A stretch of DNA of 64,000 nt from Branchiostoma floridae. Taxonomy: Eukaryota > Chordata > Leptocardii > Amphioxiformes > Branchiostomatidae. The stretch is taken from the NCBI RefSeq assembly GCF_000003815.2, contig NC_049997.1, forward strand, positions 6,411,204-6,475,203. Reading direction: 5' to 3'. The notes below the pieces were generated by a model. The model ran no database searches and was not told where the DNA came from. It saw nothing but the letters and a program-made list of their open reading frames with translations. This document shows, piece by piece, positions 13,201 to 21,883 of the stretch (its first letter is position 1; each line of letters begins with the position of its first letter). The position numbers were made by a program, and so were the translations under genes.

Positions 13201-16200
13201 TCAGGACCGGCGACCAAATGCGACATCAGTGACAGACCCGAAGAAAGGAATGTACACACCAACGACTTGTACGCCTACAAGATCCAGTGGGCCCGTCTGA
13301 GCTGCGTTTTCTGGAGCGAGACCCAGAGAGCCTGGAAACCAGACGGTTGCACGGTGGGTTCAGACTGACGTTATATTCGGTATATACCTATATCCGGTAT
13401 AGATATCGTTATATACCTATATCCGGTATAAAGCTGTTTGTCAACATTTCCTTAGCAAACTGTTGTTGTGAGAGCTGAATTATTATGATGGTTTTGGATG
13501 TCTTATCCGACATAAATTAAAGTTGATATCCTGTGACTTCTTTGGCTGTATATGACCCATCATTCTGAATATGCAACCATTTAGATCGATGATAAATCCA
13601 CCATTGCCAGCACCATCTGTCACTGCAACCATCTGACGGCCTTTGGAAGTGACTTCGCCACACCGCCGGACACGGTCAACTTCGGGGCATTAATGCTTAG
13701 TGACCTACGTGACAACGGCGCAGTTTTGACAACCATCTTCGTGGTGTTCTGCCTCTTTTTGCTCACGTTGGTCATAACAAAGATCTTTGACCTAAGAAGA
13801 AAAAAGAAGGTACGCAGGCATTGTTGACAATGTTACCATGGTGTCGTCTATTACACATTTATGCATGTAGTTGTTTTATTTCATTTATCTATTTTACCAG
13901 GGTAAAAATCACACTCAGGCCACGGTCTGTTTTACAGGTGTCCCTGGACACATGCATAACTGGGACATACACAGATTAACTTAAGTATACATTCTAAATG
14001 TTCAATTTCTTAACGTGTCACTACAGAAGAACCCTTCAATCAAACTGGACGACATGCAGAGCGGTTTCCGGTACCGTCTCCATCTTTGGACAGGCACCGC
14101 TAAGCATGCTGGGACCGAGTCCAACGTTGCCTTTAATCTGTGCGGAGATGTAGCAACCTCCGGTGTGAGAGTGGTCAGCATCACAGAGAAGGTAGGCATC
14201 AAATTATTTGCGTCACATAGGTCGTGCGATTGTCGTACGATAGCTAACTTTGGAGTATAAAAAATGTACATCTCATGCCAAGCTCAGGGGTCTGTGTGAC
14301 GCAACGGCTAGAGCGTTGGAATCAGAATCAGTAGGTCCAAGTTCCGATACTCGCCATGCCCCTGCCCCCATGACGGTGGAGTAACGCCCATCGAGCCTCA
14401 CGGCTAAGGGAACGAAAAACACCTACGGTTTTGGTGCACCAGTTTGTTAACATCTGCTCATTTGCCACTAAGACCCGTAATTTTTTTTTTCCTTCAGCAA
14501 AGCTCAGCTGTCTTGGTACCCAAATTGCTGTTTTGGACCCATGTCGGTGGTTGGTTCTGTCACGGCCTGCTTGAAAATCCTACAACGATCGAACGACCTA
14601 TGTGACAGCGCCCTAAACATGTTCTTATCTTCAGTGGTAGCTGCAGGTGCTAACAGGTCCTATTTTTGTTGCTGTTTAGGTTTTTATCCAAGGCAGCCAG
14701 GTGACACTGAACTTCAGCACAGCAGAACAGCTGGGTAACGTGGAGCTGCTGCAGCTCATGCACGACAACAGTGGGGAGGGGGGCCGTGCATCGTGGCACG
14801 TGGACAGAGCAGCGGTGCAGGATCTCACCACCCATAAAATGTGAGTTCTGAGATTGCCGTTGCTGTTTAGATTCATCCATCCAGCTGAAAGATAAAGATA
14901 CAAAATAAAAGACGCATTGTCAATATTGTTGTGATGAAGATTAATCAGGTTTTGAACATGGCTCTTGTGATATCTTGAAGAGAGACTATCTTACGGTTGT
15001 CCGATATGGCTATACAATCCGGTTTACACATCAATTAGTAATTATCACCGGTAATTATCAAAATGTAAGGTATACCACCGATCTCTGACCCTTCAAGCTA
15101 ACAAAGTGATTGTCTTGTAATTTTGAAACTTCAGGTCCTATTTCTTCTGTGGCGAGTGGCTGGCGGCCGACCGTGGAGATGGCCAAATCGCGAAGACCTT
15201 TCCTGTCGCCACTGAGCAAGACCTGCGATCCTTCGGGTTCCTGTTCCCGGCAAGTCTGCGGAGTAATATGGCAGAGGAACACCTCTTCTTGTCCGTCGCT
15301 GTTATGCCTGAAGGTAAGATTTGCCAGACTTGTATTTTTTTAACTGAGTTTGCTCAGTGCAAGGCCATTGACCACTTTTGGGACCGAACGACGCTCATTT
15401 TAGCAGCATCTCTTCTCCGAAAGTCAGAGACATCACGCTTAGGCAAATAGTAACTGACTCAAGAGGTGAAGCAGGGGTTACGAAGTCTGTTCGAGAAACT
15501 CCGTACCCCATTCTCTACCCCTACCTTCATACCCAAATATTTACCGTTTCAGAAATAGATATATTCGGTTCATATGTCCAATTCTTCTACAGAAAGTACG
15601 TTCACCCGGAGCGAGAGGATCGGCTGCTGCCTGAGTTTCCTCACCTTGTCCATGGTGTCCAGCGCCATGTGGCTGAACGATGAAGAGGAGACCCAGATTG
15701 TGCAGGCCGTCAGCTTTGGCCCGTTCTCCTTCACCCTGAACACAGTCTACACGGGATTCATGACTGGCATCATCTGCCTACCCGCCATCATAGTCATCGT
15801 CCTGCTGTTCCAGTTCAGCCGACCCAGCAACAAGGGCGACCGGCGGGTCAGAGACGTGGAGACGGGCGACCCAGCTGAGGCACCCGCGCAGCAGAAGCCA
15901 GCCAAGGGCCTGCCGCACTGGTGTAAGTACGTGGCCTGGGTGCTGGTGGTGCTGTCTGTTGTGGGGTCAGCTATCTTCATCGTGTTGTACAGTCTGGAGT
16001 GGGGCAAGGAAAAGTCCGAGTGGTGGCTGTCTTCGTTCTTCATATCCTTTCTGGCGGACATGATCCTCCTGCAACCAGCAAAGGTGACGACAAAACTTAG
16101 TTTACTCTGATGATTTAGGAACAGAATGCCTCCAACCGTATCTGTATCTGTATCTATATAGCCGGTATAACCGCCTTCGGAGTAACACACCAGCTTCGCA

Positions 16201-19200
16201 AGCACACGGCACGGCAGCAGCTGCTTATATTACTATGTGGCACCGTCACACCTGGCTTTTGCACATTTATCTGCAACCGCTCTTTAAAGCTATCCAAAGA
16301 AGATGCCCCTACTGTAGTTCGTGATGACAAATTCCATTCTATGCGGCCTACATATATGATGTTCTGGTTCTGGGAAAATACAAATTTTTGAACACATCAA
16401 CACCGTAGCATCTTTATTGTGATTCTGTGAGCTACGGTTGTAAATATGACGAATGTTGCATCTTCGTCTGTGAATCACTTAAAGCATTGTGGTATTTATT
16501 TCGATCAAATGATTGTAATTTCTACAAACAACTTGTCTCGTTGTCAACACCAATGCGCAATATATTATTGCCTTTACTTTTATTATAATGTTATTTCAAC
16601 ACGCAATATCTGACGATCTTCTATAGAGGAAACAAGATCTTATTCTGATAAATTTTTTTGGCACTCCGAAAGGATCTGTATATACTAGCATGATTCATCG
16701 GAAAGGGTTGTACAAACCTGCCAAGACGCCGATATATTCATAATTCAAGATTGCTCAAATCTAAACTTTTTACGTTACAGGTGGTGCTTCTCGCAATCAT
16801 CTTTTCATCCATTTTCAAAAGCCATACCGCGAAGAAGATGTTTGAAAACGAGGGGGACACCGTTTCCATAGGGGACAGCACTGTGACGTCACAAAAACGA
16901 GAAGGTTTCGATGGTGAGTGATACTGTGATAAAAATGTGGTGTAACAGTGACATTCATTTGGTACGATCATAATTTGCTGGATTTCAAATTGGTCACAAG
17001 ATAATGTGTAATGACCATCGTCCATGTTACAATTAATGTATCGTCACCAAAAGGCGACAGGTGGACCCCGTACGTGGTGTTCCACTTTATATATAGTTCT
17101 CAGCCGTCGCTTAAAAACTCTATTACATTTTTTTTTACAAAGGCGGTCGATTTCGCATCAAGAAGAAGATGGAAAGGCTTTCTCAGATGTCCCTTGCAAA
17201 CGTGAAGGAAGCGCGACGGAAGCGGGACAGAGACAGGAAAATCGGAGACGTCCTTTGGGTCATCGTGCGGTTTTCTGTGTTCCTCCTGCTCATCATAACG
17301 ATCACAAACGCACACCAAAACACGACTCCGGCCTTCCATCAGACACAGAGTGCAGCTAATAGCTTTGTGTCCCATACTGACGCTGTAAGCAGACCACGGT
17401 ATTCTTACGAGAGAAGTTGTGAAGTTGTAGAGGGTGACGTTGTGGTCAGAAAAAAAGACTAAACTTGTACAGTAATTGTAAAGTAGAACTAATGGAAATC
17501 ATCTTGAATGTCATGTATTTCTATATAACATCGTAGTACTATTGTTAATCACTGCATCTCATATTTTCTTCTCTCTTTATTCTACCTAAGGTGACAGACC
17601 CTCTTACCTTCTGGGCTTGGCTGGAGGAAGTTGCTCTGCAGAGCTTCTACCCGGAGAATTCCTACAATGACGACAAGCCCCGCTGGTGGGAGCAGGGCTT
17701 CACAGCTGACATGCAGTCAGTCCTGGTCTCCCCACCTAGCCTGATCCAGGCACGAGTAAAGCAAGGTGGGTGGAAATACTTCACGGAAGACAACGTTACC
17801 GAATATTTACTTACTTTTTATCTTAAAATATTCTAAAAATACTAATGCAAAAATAGAGGCATTAACAGGAAGATACATGAATTATATTTACGTTTTCTTT
17901 TTACTTTATACTGTCATCCCAGGGCTGTGCACGGTGCCTGCAGCAATGCTGAACTTTTCTGATAAATGTTCAGAAGCGTATGATGAAAAGACGAAGGAGA
18001 CCGGAGCGTTTGAGAGGGGATGGAAAAGGGTCACAAACATGTCGGAGGTAGCATCAGAAGCCCCTGGATGGAGCCACCGCCTCAGCGGTTACGCCATCAA
18101 ACCAGTGTTTGGTTTGAAATCGCACTACTGGGGAGACGGCTTCAGTCTGCAGCTGGGAAAATCAGCAGACGAGATGCGCAGCATCCTAGCAGAACTAAAT
18201 ACCCACGGCTGGATCGACGGGCAGACCAGGGCCGTCATTTTGGAAGTGTTGCTCTACAACGGAAACCTGGATCTGTTCACATCGCTGACGGTGATGTTCG
18301 AATTCAGCGAGATATCTGGTGTGTTTTCCCATCGTCACCTGCACACCTTTCGACTTCGTCAGCAGCCTGGTACAATCGGATACATCTACGTCTTGCTGGA
18401 AATCATCTACATCATCATTCTCCTCTACTCGCTGTGGAAAGAGGCGAAAACTGCGCGCGCAGCCGGCTGGGCCTACCTCAAGGAGCCATGGAATGTTGTC
18501 GAAATCGTCAACTTCATCTTGGCCTTTACAGTCATTGCCTTGTACGGATCTAACAGAGGCTACAGTTCCATGGCTCTGGCGGCTGTGCATCAAGGGAAAG
18601 GTGTGCTATCCACTCATCTCCAGGCAGATTTACCAGTGGCATAAGATAGTATCAAAGCTGGCTAAGGAGTACAGCTGGCCAAAGGGAGTCATATCTTATG
18701 CTACCGCAGGATCTGCTTGGAGATTACCTACTCCACTTTACATTCTACTTAGCCCATCCTACGTTAATGTTGTTGAATTTTGTTAAATCATCAGTGATAT
18801 ATTTCTGTGTGATACAGTTCTAATAATGCACTGTTCTTTTGACTTTGTCCAGATCAACTCCAATACATCAAATCGCTTGTGGACATAAACCTGATGTATG
18901 GATGGTTCTTGTCTTTTCTCGTCTTTCTCAACATGATGAAGATGCTGCGGCTGCTGAGGTTCGACCCGTTCCTCGCCAAGCTGATGTCTGTGTTCCGGGG
19001 AATGGCGGTGGAGTTCTCTGCCTTCATCCTCTACTTCTTCCTCTTCTTCTCAGGATTTGCCATGAGCGGTTTTCTCATGTTTGGTACCACCGTAACGGCC
19101 TACAGGTTGGTAATTTGTAATGACCATATATACACTACACATACATACATGTACAGCCTTTCACTGTGCCTCCTTTCAACGATGTATGTATAGCGTATAG

Positions 19201-20558
19201 TGTGTACTAGATAACGTGTAGTTTGTAAAGGATTTATGTTCTAAGTTATATAGAAAGTTCTAAGTAGTCTAGAACTATCATAATTTTTTGGCACATATTG
19301 TACATTGTGTTTTCGCTCAATATTGTATGATAGCCTAGAACCTACATGTCCTGTATTAATTCACAGACAGTTGCCTCATATATATATTACTTTGCCCTAC
19401 ATTTACCTGCGACAATTGTTGTGCAATAAACTTTGACTTGACTTGAATATGACAAGGGTGGCAATTTAGTTTTGACCTGTTATGTAAAAACTCTGAGTTC
19501 AAGTGCTTGGCAAGCCCCAGCTCTGGTTGGAAACGACCTTTCGGGTGGGAAAAAGTTAAGCTTGAGGTTCCGGGTTCGAAGAGAGCAATACCTTGGGCAA
19601 GAACCCACCGCACCTTTGTATTACGCACTTGAATCCAGATATTTCTTGGATTCTTTGATTACAAAGAGCTGTTGGAAGAAAAAAACCCATCCTCGGTCCC
19701 ACCTATCAGTTTTGTATTTCGCAGCTTGTACCAGCTGTAACTGTACAAAACTGGTGTATTATGCAATACGGAAATCTACCGGTCATGAAAAGAAACATGC
19801 AAACAACATGATAAAACTTTTGACAAAGAAACGATTTCTCATTTCAGGGCCGTCAGCTTGTCCTACTCAACATTGTTCCAGATGTCTCTTGGACTGTTTG
19901 ATTATAGAGAGCTGTTTGATGAAAACCCCTTCCTCGGCCCCATCTTCTTTTTAACATTCATGTGCCTCGTCTACCTGGTGCTGATGAACATAGCTGTGGC
20001 GATCATCAACAGCGCACTCCCCGATGTGCGGAACCACGACATGCCTGAAGAGGACCGGTACTTCCTCCAAGGGTTATGGGAGCGATTTACCTCTTTGTTT
20101 GGGCTTCATCAAGCGCAACTAACAGGTAATGCCGCACCACAAATTAAAATCTTAATTGCGTTAGTAAGTAGCACTGACAAGCGCAACCACATAGATCCTT
20201 TTTTGCTGACCGTTTGATTTTCATTAGTCTACAAGTAGAAGTTGGTGGGGAAGATTGGCCTTCTTATAACAGGTCACGCTTTCTCTTCCACCGACACCAC
20301 CGGACAAAAAAATGACGCTGTTGCCTTACATTGTATCATGTACAAATGTCGTGCAATAAAATTCAAGTTCAAGTAGGATAAGAAGGTTGCAGTCTTTCTA
20401 TCAACCTCTCCTTAGTAGATTTTTAAAAAAATCTGCTGTGTTTAACTTCAAATTGATAGATGTGCTTAAATCTGCACAGGGGAGAACTCCTTGGATAGGC
20501 TCCACGATAACCTTATTGAGGTTGAGATTAAGGTTGAGAGGCTGTGGCTGAAGAGAAG
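259..20558 (+). CDS. Polycystin-1-like adhesion receptor/channel subunit, 5' partial
   Basis: This is a polycystin-1 family membrane protein. Exons: 259-454, 1255-1508, 1718-1894, 2195-2371, 2711-2887, 3485-3661, 4270-4392, 5011-5112, 5418-5693, 6218-6484, 6785-6913, 7434-7520, 7946-8004, 8580-8666, 9453-9524, 10041-10178, 10457-10547, 11036-11181, 11487-11729, 12247-12736, 13205-13353, 13585-13809, 14027-14191, 14680-14840, 15135-15313, 15593-16083, 16781-16913, 17143-17384, 17591-17765, 17923-18600, 18853-19105, 19848-20125, 20480-20558. I set them by GT-AG sites and reading phase; every junction is phase-compatible and no stop interrupts, giving about 2,225 residues. Order: Cys-rich head, 4 sushi, 2 EGF-like, 2 FN3, linker, GAIN/GPS, first membrane helix, PLAT, ten further membrane helices with the polycystin luminal domain, pore, short coiled-coil tail. 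Family members sit at the cell surface or cilium and pair with PKD2-type subunits. The N-terminus and promoter are upstream of the window. The mix resembles the PKD1L1/2/3 group, but the exact orthologue cannot be assigned. Confidence 0.9.
490..793. mobile_element. 304-bp MITE with TA target duplication
   Basis: Ends are perfect 10-bp inverted repeats (AGGGCACAAC at 490 and its complement ending at 793), flanked by TA at 488-489 and 794-795. It lies in the intron between exons 1 and 2 of the polycystin-like gene. The TA duplication suggests a Tc1/mariner-like driver. The interior is rich in CGTACG-type palindromes and has no transposase. Confidence 0.6.
1718..3661 (+). CDS. Polycystin-like gene, exons 3-6: four sushi/CCP domains
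   Basis: Four exons of exactly 177 bp (1718-1894, 2195-2371, 2711-2887, 3485-3661), all phase 1-1, each encode one complement-control (sushi) domain. Each starts CPTLTAP or CPMLTPP, has a central F-S/T/V-CNQ-Y/F motif, the CQAN-W core, and ends VPTC or IPTC. The four are close paralogues (the sequence ELEGA or VLEGA recurs), so they arose by tandem exon duplication. Sushi domains mediate extracellular protein binding. The last exon ends inside a 37-bp minisatellite that repeats its own splice donor. Confidence 0.93.
3651..3872 (+). repeat. 37-bp minisatellite, 6 copies, each carrying a splice-donor copy
   Basis: Six tandem units of 37 bp begin with the last bases of the fourth sushi exon (AACATGTACAC) and run through the donor GTAAGACAG into the intron. 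The first unit holds the genuine exon end at 3661. The others repeat the exon-end/donor junction with few changes (GTAGGA in unit 2, GTAAGT in unit 3, GTAAGA in units 4-6). Confidence 0.9.
4270..5112 (+). CDS. Polycystin-like gene, exons 7-8: two EGF-like domains
   Basis: Exon 4270-4392 encodes a classical EGF-like module: DKCAIRNGRCDQICTNVPP then YECSCRQGF and a final Cys, six cysteines in the usual spacing. Exon 5011-5112 encodes a second short Cys-rich module (CGHCQGGDVNCDP, GVCSAGCQEGW, LCNE) closer to laminin-type or tenascin-type EGF. Both are phase 1-1 exons, as expected for shuffled extracellular modules. Confidence 0.88.
5418..6484 (+). CDS. Polycystin-like gene, exons 9-10: two fibronectin type III domains
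   Basis: Exon 5418-5693 encodes an FN3 fold: MEPPIDLAISDVTDKGFKI opening, then WSQSPDPDLHGYRVVV and LDLSPDADYVVSVTSL. Exon 6218-6484 encodes a second (FTWVPPNATVTGYRVMYG, then LLPGVMYKVEIITIGG). The conserved Trp of strand B, Tyr of strand C and the L-P-x-x-x-Y turn are present in both. Each domain is one phase 1-1 exon. Confidence 0.93.
6515..6640. repeat. Dispersed interspersed repeat fragment
   Basis: The stretch with TGACGAAAGATAGTGGATGC, GAAACGTCTAACCGTTTCC and a terminal GGATGTCTAACCTCCATC recurs in altered form at 2990-3130, 9580-9760 and 62580-62960. The copies share the GAAGGTTAGACATCCA end and the TCCAGTTGCTTG-like core, so they belong to one family of genome-wide repeats lying in introns here. 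Confidence 0.55.
6785..9524 (+). CDS. Polycystin-like gene, exons 11-15: low-complexity linker
   Basis: Exons 6785-6913, 7434-7520, 7946-8004, 8580-8666 and 9453-9524 are short and code for a Thr/Ser/Pro-rich then acidic stretch (TIPADTTETTRV; EDPLDEDQYPDYDFFDP; TTPADQ; DYVDIDGGIDELEKP). No domain is recognisable. It reads as an O-glycosylatable stalk between the FN3 domains and the GAIN region. Being short and fast-evolving, these exons are less certain than the rest, but each has good splice sites and keeps phase. Confidence 0.72.
7143..7275. repeat. (CA)n / (TA)n / (TG)n compound microsatellite
   Basis: About 130 bp of CA dinucleotides, then ATAC, TG and long TA runs in the intron after exon 11. 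The CA and TG runs on either side of TA-rich sequence could form cruciform or Z-DNA. Reading frames here are artefacts of the repeat. Confidence 0.9.
8687..9040 (-). mobile_element. Non-LTR retrotransposon ORF2 3' fragment with (AAGT)n tail
   Basis: On the minus strand, 8702-8974 encodes 90 residues with the hallmark tail of LINE reverse-transcriptase proteins (WLGHILRMSDDRIPK, GKGKRGRPKTTWRRTV, CPTSDEEDK, then stop). It is followed directly by a short tandem AAGT tail at 8690-8701, as at LINE 3' ends. The copy is 5'-truncated and antisense to the polycystin-like gene, in the intron between exons 14 and 15. Confidence 0.85.
9849..10010. repeat. Dispersed repeat shared with 61508-61660
   Basis: About 160 bp beginning ATAAAGTTTATTACAAATTC and containing CTTGCCC, GATTCAAACAGTGT and TCTAGTGTAACGCTAG recurs at 61508-61660 in the same orientation with substitutions and small indels. 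The AATAAACTTTAT complement at one end resembles the 3' end of a retroelement. No coding content was seen. Confidence 0.55.
10041..13635 (+). CDS. Polycystin-like gene, exons 16-22: GAIN region with GPS cleavage motif
   Basis: Exons from 10041 encode a helical then beta-rich extracellular region typical of the REJ/GAIN part of polycystin-1 proteins (LITDPMRPGD-like segment, NVTVM, YHLLNLNNTAEGWLVTITPL). The GPS motif spans exons 13205-13353 (SCVFWSETQRAWKPDGC) and 13585 onward (ICHCNHLTAFGSDF). The Cys/Trp pattern is complete and the H-L-T tripeptide at 13630-13638 is intact, so autocleavage between Leu and Thr (after base 13635) is expected from the family. Confidence 0.88.
12105..12170. repeat. 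Retroelement 3'-end-like fragment with (ATTC)n tail
   Basis: The block with TTGCCTTACATTGTGCCATG, ATGTCGTGCAATAAAGTTC and short ATTC repeats has a near-identical relative at 20310-20372 (TTGCCTTACATTGTATCATG, then ATTCAAGTTCAAG). A third weaker relative is at 19380-19440. The short tandem tail after AATAAA is typical of 3' ends of CR1-like or SINE elements. Confidence 0.55.
13585..15313 (+). CDS. Polycystin-like gene, exons 22-25: first membrane helix and PLAT domain
   Basis: After the GPS, a hydrophobic segment (TTIFVVFCLFLLTLVITKIF) followed by RRKKK is the first membrane helix with a positive inside flank. Exons 14027-14191, 14680-14840 and 15135-15313 then encode the cytosolic PLAT/LH2 domain: YRLHLWTGTAKHAGTESNV, FNLCGD, GSQVTLNF, and the SWHVDRAAVQDL and YFFCGEWLA strands. 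PLAT domains bind lipids and partners. Position between helix 1 and helix 2 is as in all polycystin-1 proteins. Confidence 0.92.
14282..14500 (+). repeat. tRNA-derived SINE-like repeat
   Basis: GTGACGCAACGGCTAGAGCG followed about 25 bp later by GGTCCAAGTTCCGATACTC resembles the A and B boxes of an RNA polymerase III promoter in a tRNA-related head. Conserved-looking body sequence and a poly-T tract follow. It has no cloverleaf, so it is not called a tRNA. Intron between exons 23 and 24. Confidence 0.4.
15593..18600 (+). CDS. Polycystin-like gene, exons 26-30: membrane core and polycystin (TOP) luminal domain
   Basis: Exon 15593-16083 carries several hydrophobic helices (FMTGIICLPAIIVIVLLFQF; WVLVVLSVVGSAIFIVLYSL) and the W-W-x-x-S-F-F-x-S-F-x-x-D motif of the polycystin-1 core. 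Exons 16781-16913 and 17143-17384 continue the helices and a basic loop (KEARRKRDRDRK), then a helix (VIVRFSVFLLLIITIT). Exons 17591-17765 and 17923-18600 encode the extracellular polycystin domain (FWAWLEEVALQSFYP; YAIKPVFGL; EVLLYNGNLDLFTSLTVMFE) and the voltage-sensor-like helices (IYVLLEIIYIIILLYSLW; WNVVEIVNFILAFTVIALYG). Confidence 0.92.
16132..16345. repeat. Dispersed repeat, inverted relative at 46744-46870
   Basis: GTATCTGTATCTATATAGCC followed by GGTATAACCGCC and TTCGGAGTAACACA has a clear minus-strand counterpart around 46796-46860. The two lie in introns of unrelated genes, in opposite orientation. No protein similarity seen. Confidence 0.55.
18853..20558 (+). CDS. Polycystin-like gene, exons 31-33: S4-S6 helices, pore and C-terminal coil
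   Basis: Exon 18853-19105 encodes the S4-S5 region (MMKMLRLLRFDPFLAKLM) and S5 (FSAFILYFFLFFSGFAMSGF). Exon 19848-20125 encodes the pore helix (LSYSTLFQMSLGLFDYREL) and S6 (LVYLVLMNIAVAIINSAL). Exon 20480-20558 gives a short heptad-like tail (LDRLHDNLIEVEIKVERL) matching the C-terminal coiled coil that pairs with PKD2-type subunits. The donor used at 20558 (AAGAGAAG|GTTCCT) is weak. Without it the frame reads on to a stop at 20805. Confidence 0.88.
19620..19755 (+). pseudogene. Decayed duplicate of the polycystin pore exon
   Basis: Upstream of the real pore exon (19848-20125) lies a second copy of its core. ATCCAGATATTTCTTGGATT, then TTTGATTAC, AGAGCTGTT and CCCATCCTCGGTCCC match TTCCAGATGTCTCTTGGACT, TTTGATTAT and so on in the real exon. 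The frame gives LGFFDYKELLEEKNPSS against LGLFDYRELFDENPFLG. A TGA just upstream, a TAA downstream and an indel show it no longer codes. Confidence 0.75.
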
Positions 20559-20961
20559 GTTCCTTTTCAACTGCAGGCGAGTAAGATTTGCTGTCAGAAG
20601 CATGGAGTGGATCTTCGCTGTTGCCTTCCTTAAATTTTTACCTTCTCTGCCCGCTTCTGTCTTGCAGCGTCTCGCGGGAGATTTGGCGCTTGTGCTATAC
20701 CGAAGCGGGTCCCTTGTTCCCCTATTGTACATCGCGACTTACACAATCTGCCGGATAAGCAATGGTTTTGTCTGCATGAGAATGTTTATCAGACGTGCTA
20801 TATGAAGGGGGCAAGCTTGAAAATGTAAATGACCGCATTCGCCTTTCTTGCAGACAATAGCTCTGGGCCAACCCAGTTTCCAGCACTGCTGAAAAGATTG
20901 TGGCCTTGATTGTTTAACATATCCACACGAACTAACAGTTTCCTATGCCATATCACTACAG

Positions 20962-21883
20962 GATGGAGGATTCGGAACTCCCTACAGAACCAGATTTTGC
21001 CCCGCCTATCAGGAATGTTTCCAGTGTGGAACTTAGCGCTCCTAGAGGTGACTTACCAGATATTGTGATCCACCCCGCCTCCCAGTCCACTCTCACAGCT
21101 ACGGACATCACAGAGGGACATCTTGGAGATGGAGAACCAGCGCCAAGTAAAGAGTGTGTCGAAAGTCAACATTTGGAGGACAAAATGGTTCTGACAGTAG
21201 GCAAGATGCTGACGTACAACCACATCCAAGCTGCGCAGCGCCTGCTCCACCGCCAGTACCCTACACTCCAAGGGCTGGAAGACCCCACCATCGGTCTCTA
21301 TGACGTGGGGTTTGCCAAGCTGACCGGGGAGGGGCTACAGATCCACCACAGCGGTAGCGGTACCATGCACTGGGTGCTGTCGTCTTACACAGACGGACAG
21401 GTGTGTCTGTTTGACAGCCTTGGTGTCGCCATGAGCAAGTCTCTGCAGATTCAGCTTTGCCAGTCTTACGCCGCGTTTGTTGACCAGGAAACAAACGTCC
21501 TGGCCGTCTTGGTACCGGAGGTACAGCATCAATGGGATGAGAACGATAGTGGGCTGTTCGTCATCGCCTGGGCAGTGGACATCGCAGAGGGGCAAGACGT
21601 GAGCAGGGTAGTGTACGACGACAGGAAGATGAGGAGCCATTTGGAGATGTGCTACAAACAAGGGAAACTCACACCGTTTCCACGTCTGACCAGCCGCAGA
21701 GTGAGGGTCGGTCCAACCAAGGCACACCAAATCTCACTGGTCTGCCGCTGCCAACACGTTGGGCGTCTGGGAAGGATGGAGAGGTGCAAGGCATGCCGGA
21801 GGATCTTCCACATGAGCTGCCTGCCAGTCAGCCCTCCTAATAAGGGTGCTTACACATGGGCATGTGGCGACTGCTCTGTGTAA
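20962..21883 (+). CDS. Ulp1-like (C48-type) protease domain, catalytic Cys lost, plus PHD finger
   Basis: One uninterrupted exon after an AG acceptor at 20961, with ATG at 20963 and stop TAA at 21881-21883 (306 residues from that ATG). Residues about 75-240 match the Ulp1-like cysteine-protease domain common in transposon-rich invertebrate genomes: MHWVLSSYTDGQVCLFDSLG supplies His and Asp/Asn positions, then YDDRKMRSHLEMC and TPFP. The segment that normally holds Gln then D-C-G reads QHQWDENDSGLFVIAWA, so the nucleophile is Ser. The C-terminal 50 residues form a PHD-like zinc finger (CRCQ, CKAC, FHMSC, WACGDC). The acceptor phase fits the donor at 20558, so it may be the last exon of the polycystin-like gene; equally it could be a domesticated or transposon-derived intronless gene with its own ATG. 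Confidence 0.75.

Noticed and set aside
14282-14360. tRNA gene
   Set aside because: A- and B-box-like words are present but no acceptor, D, anticodon or T stems fold; treated as SINE-like.
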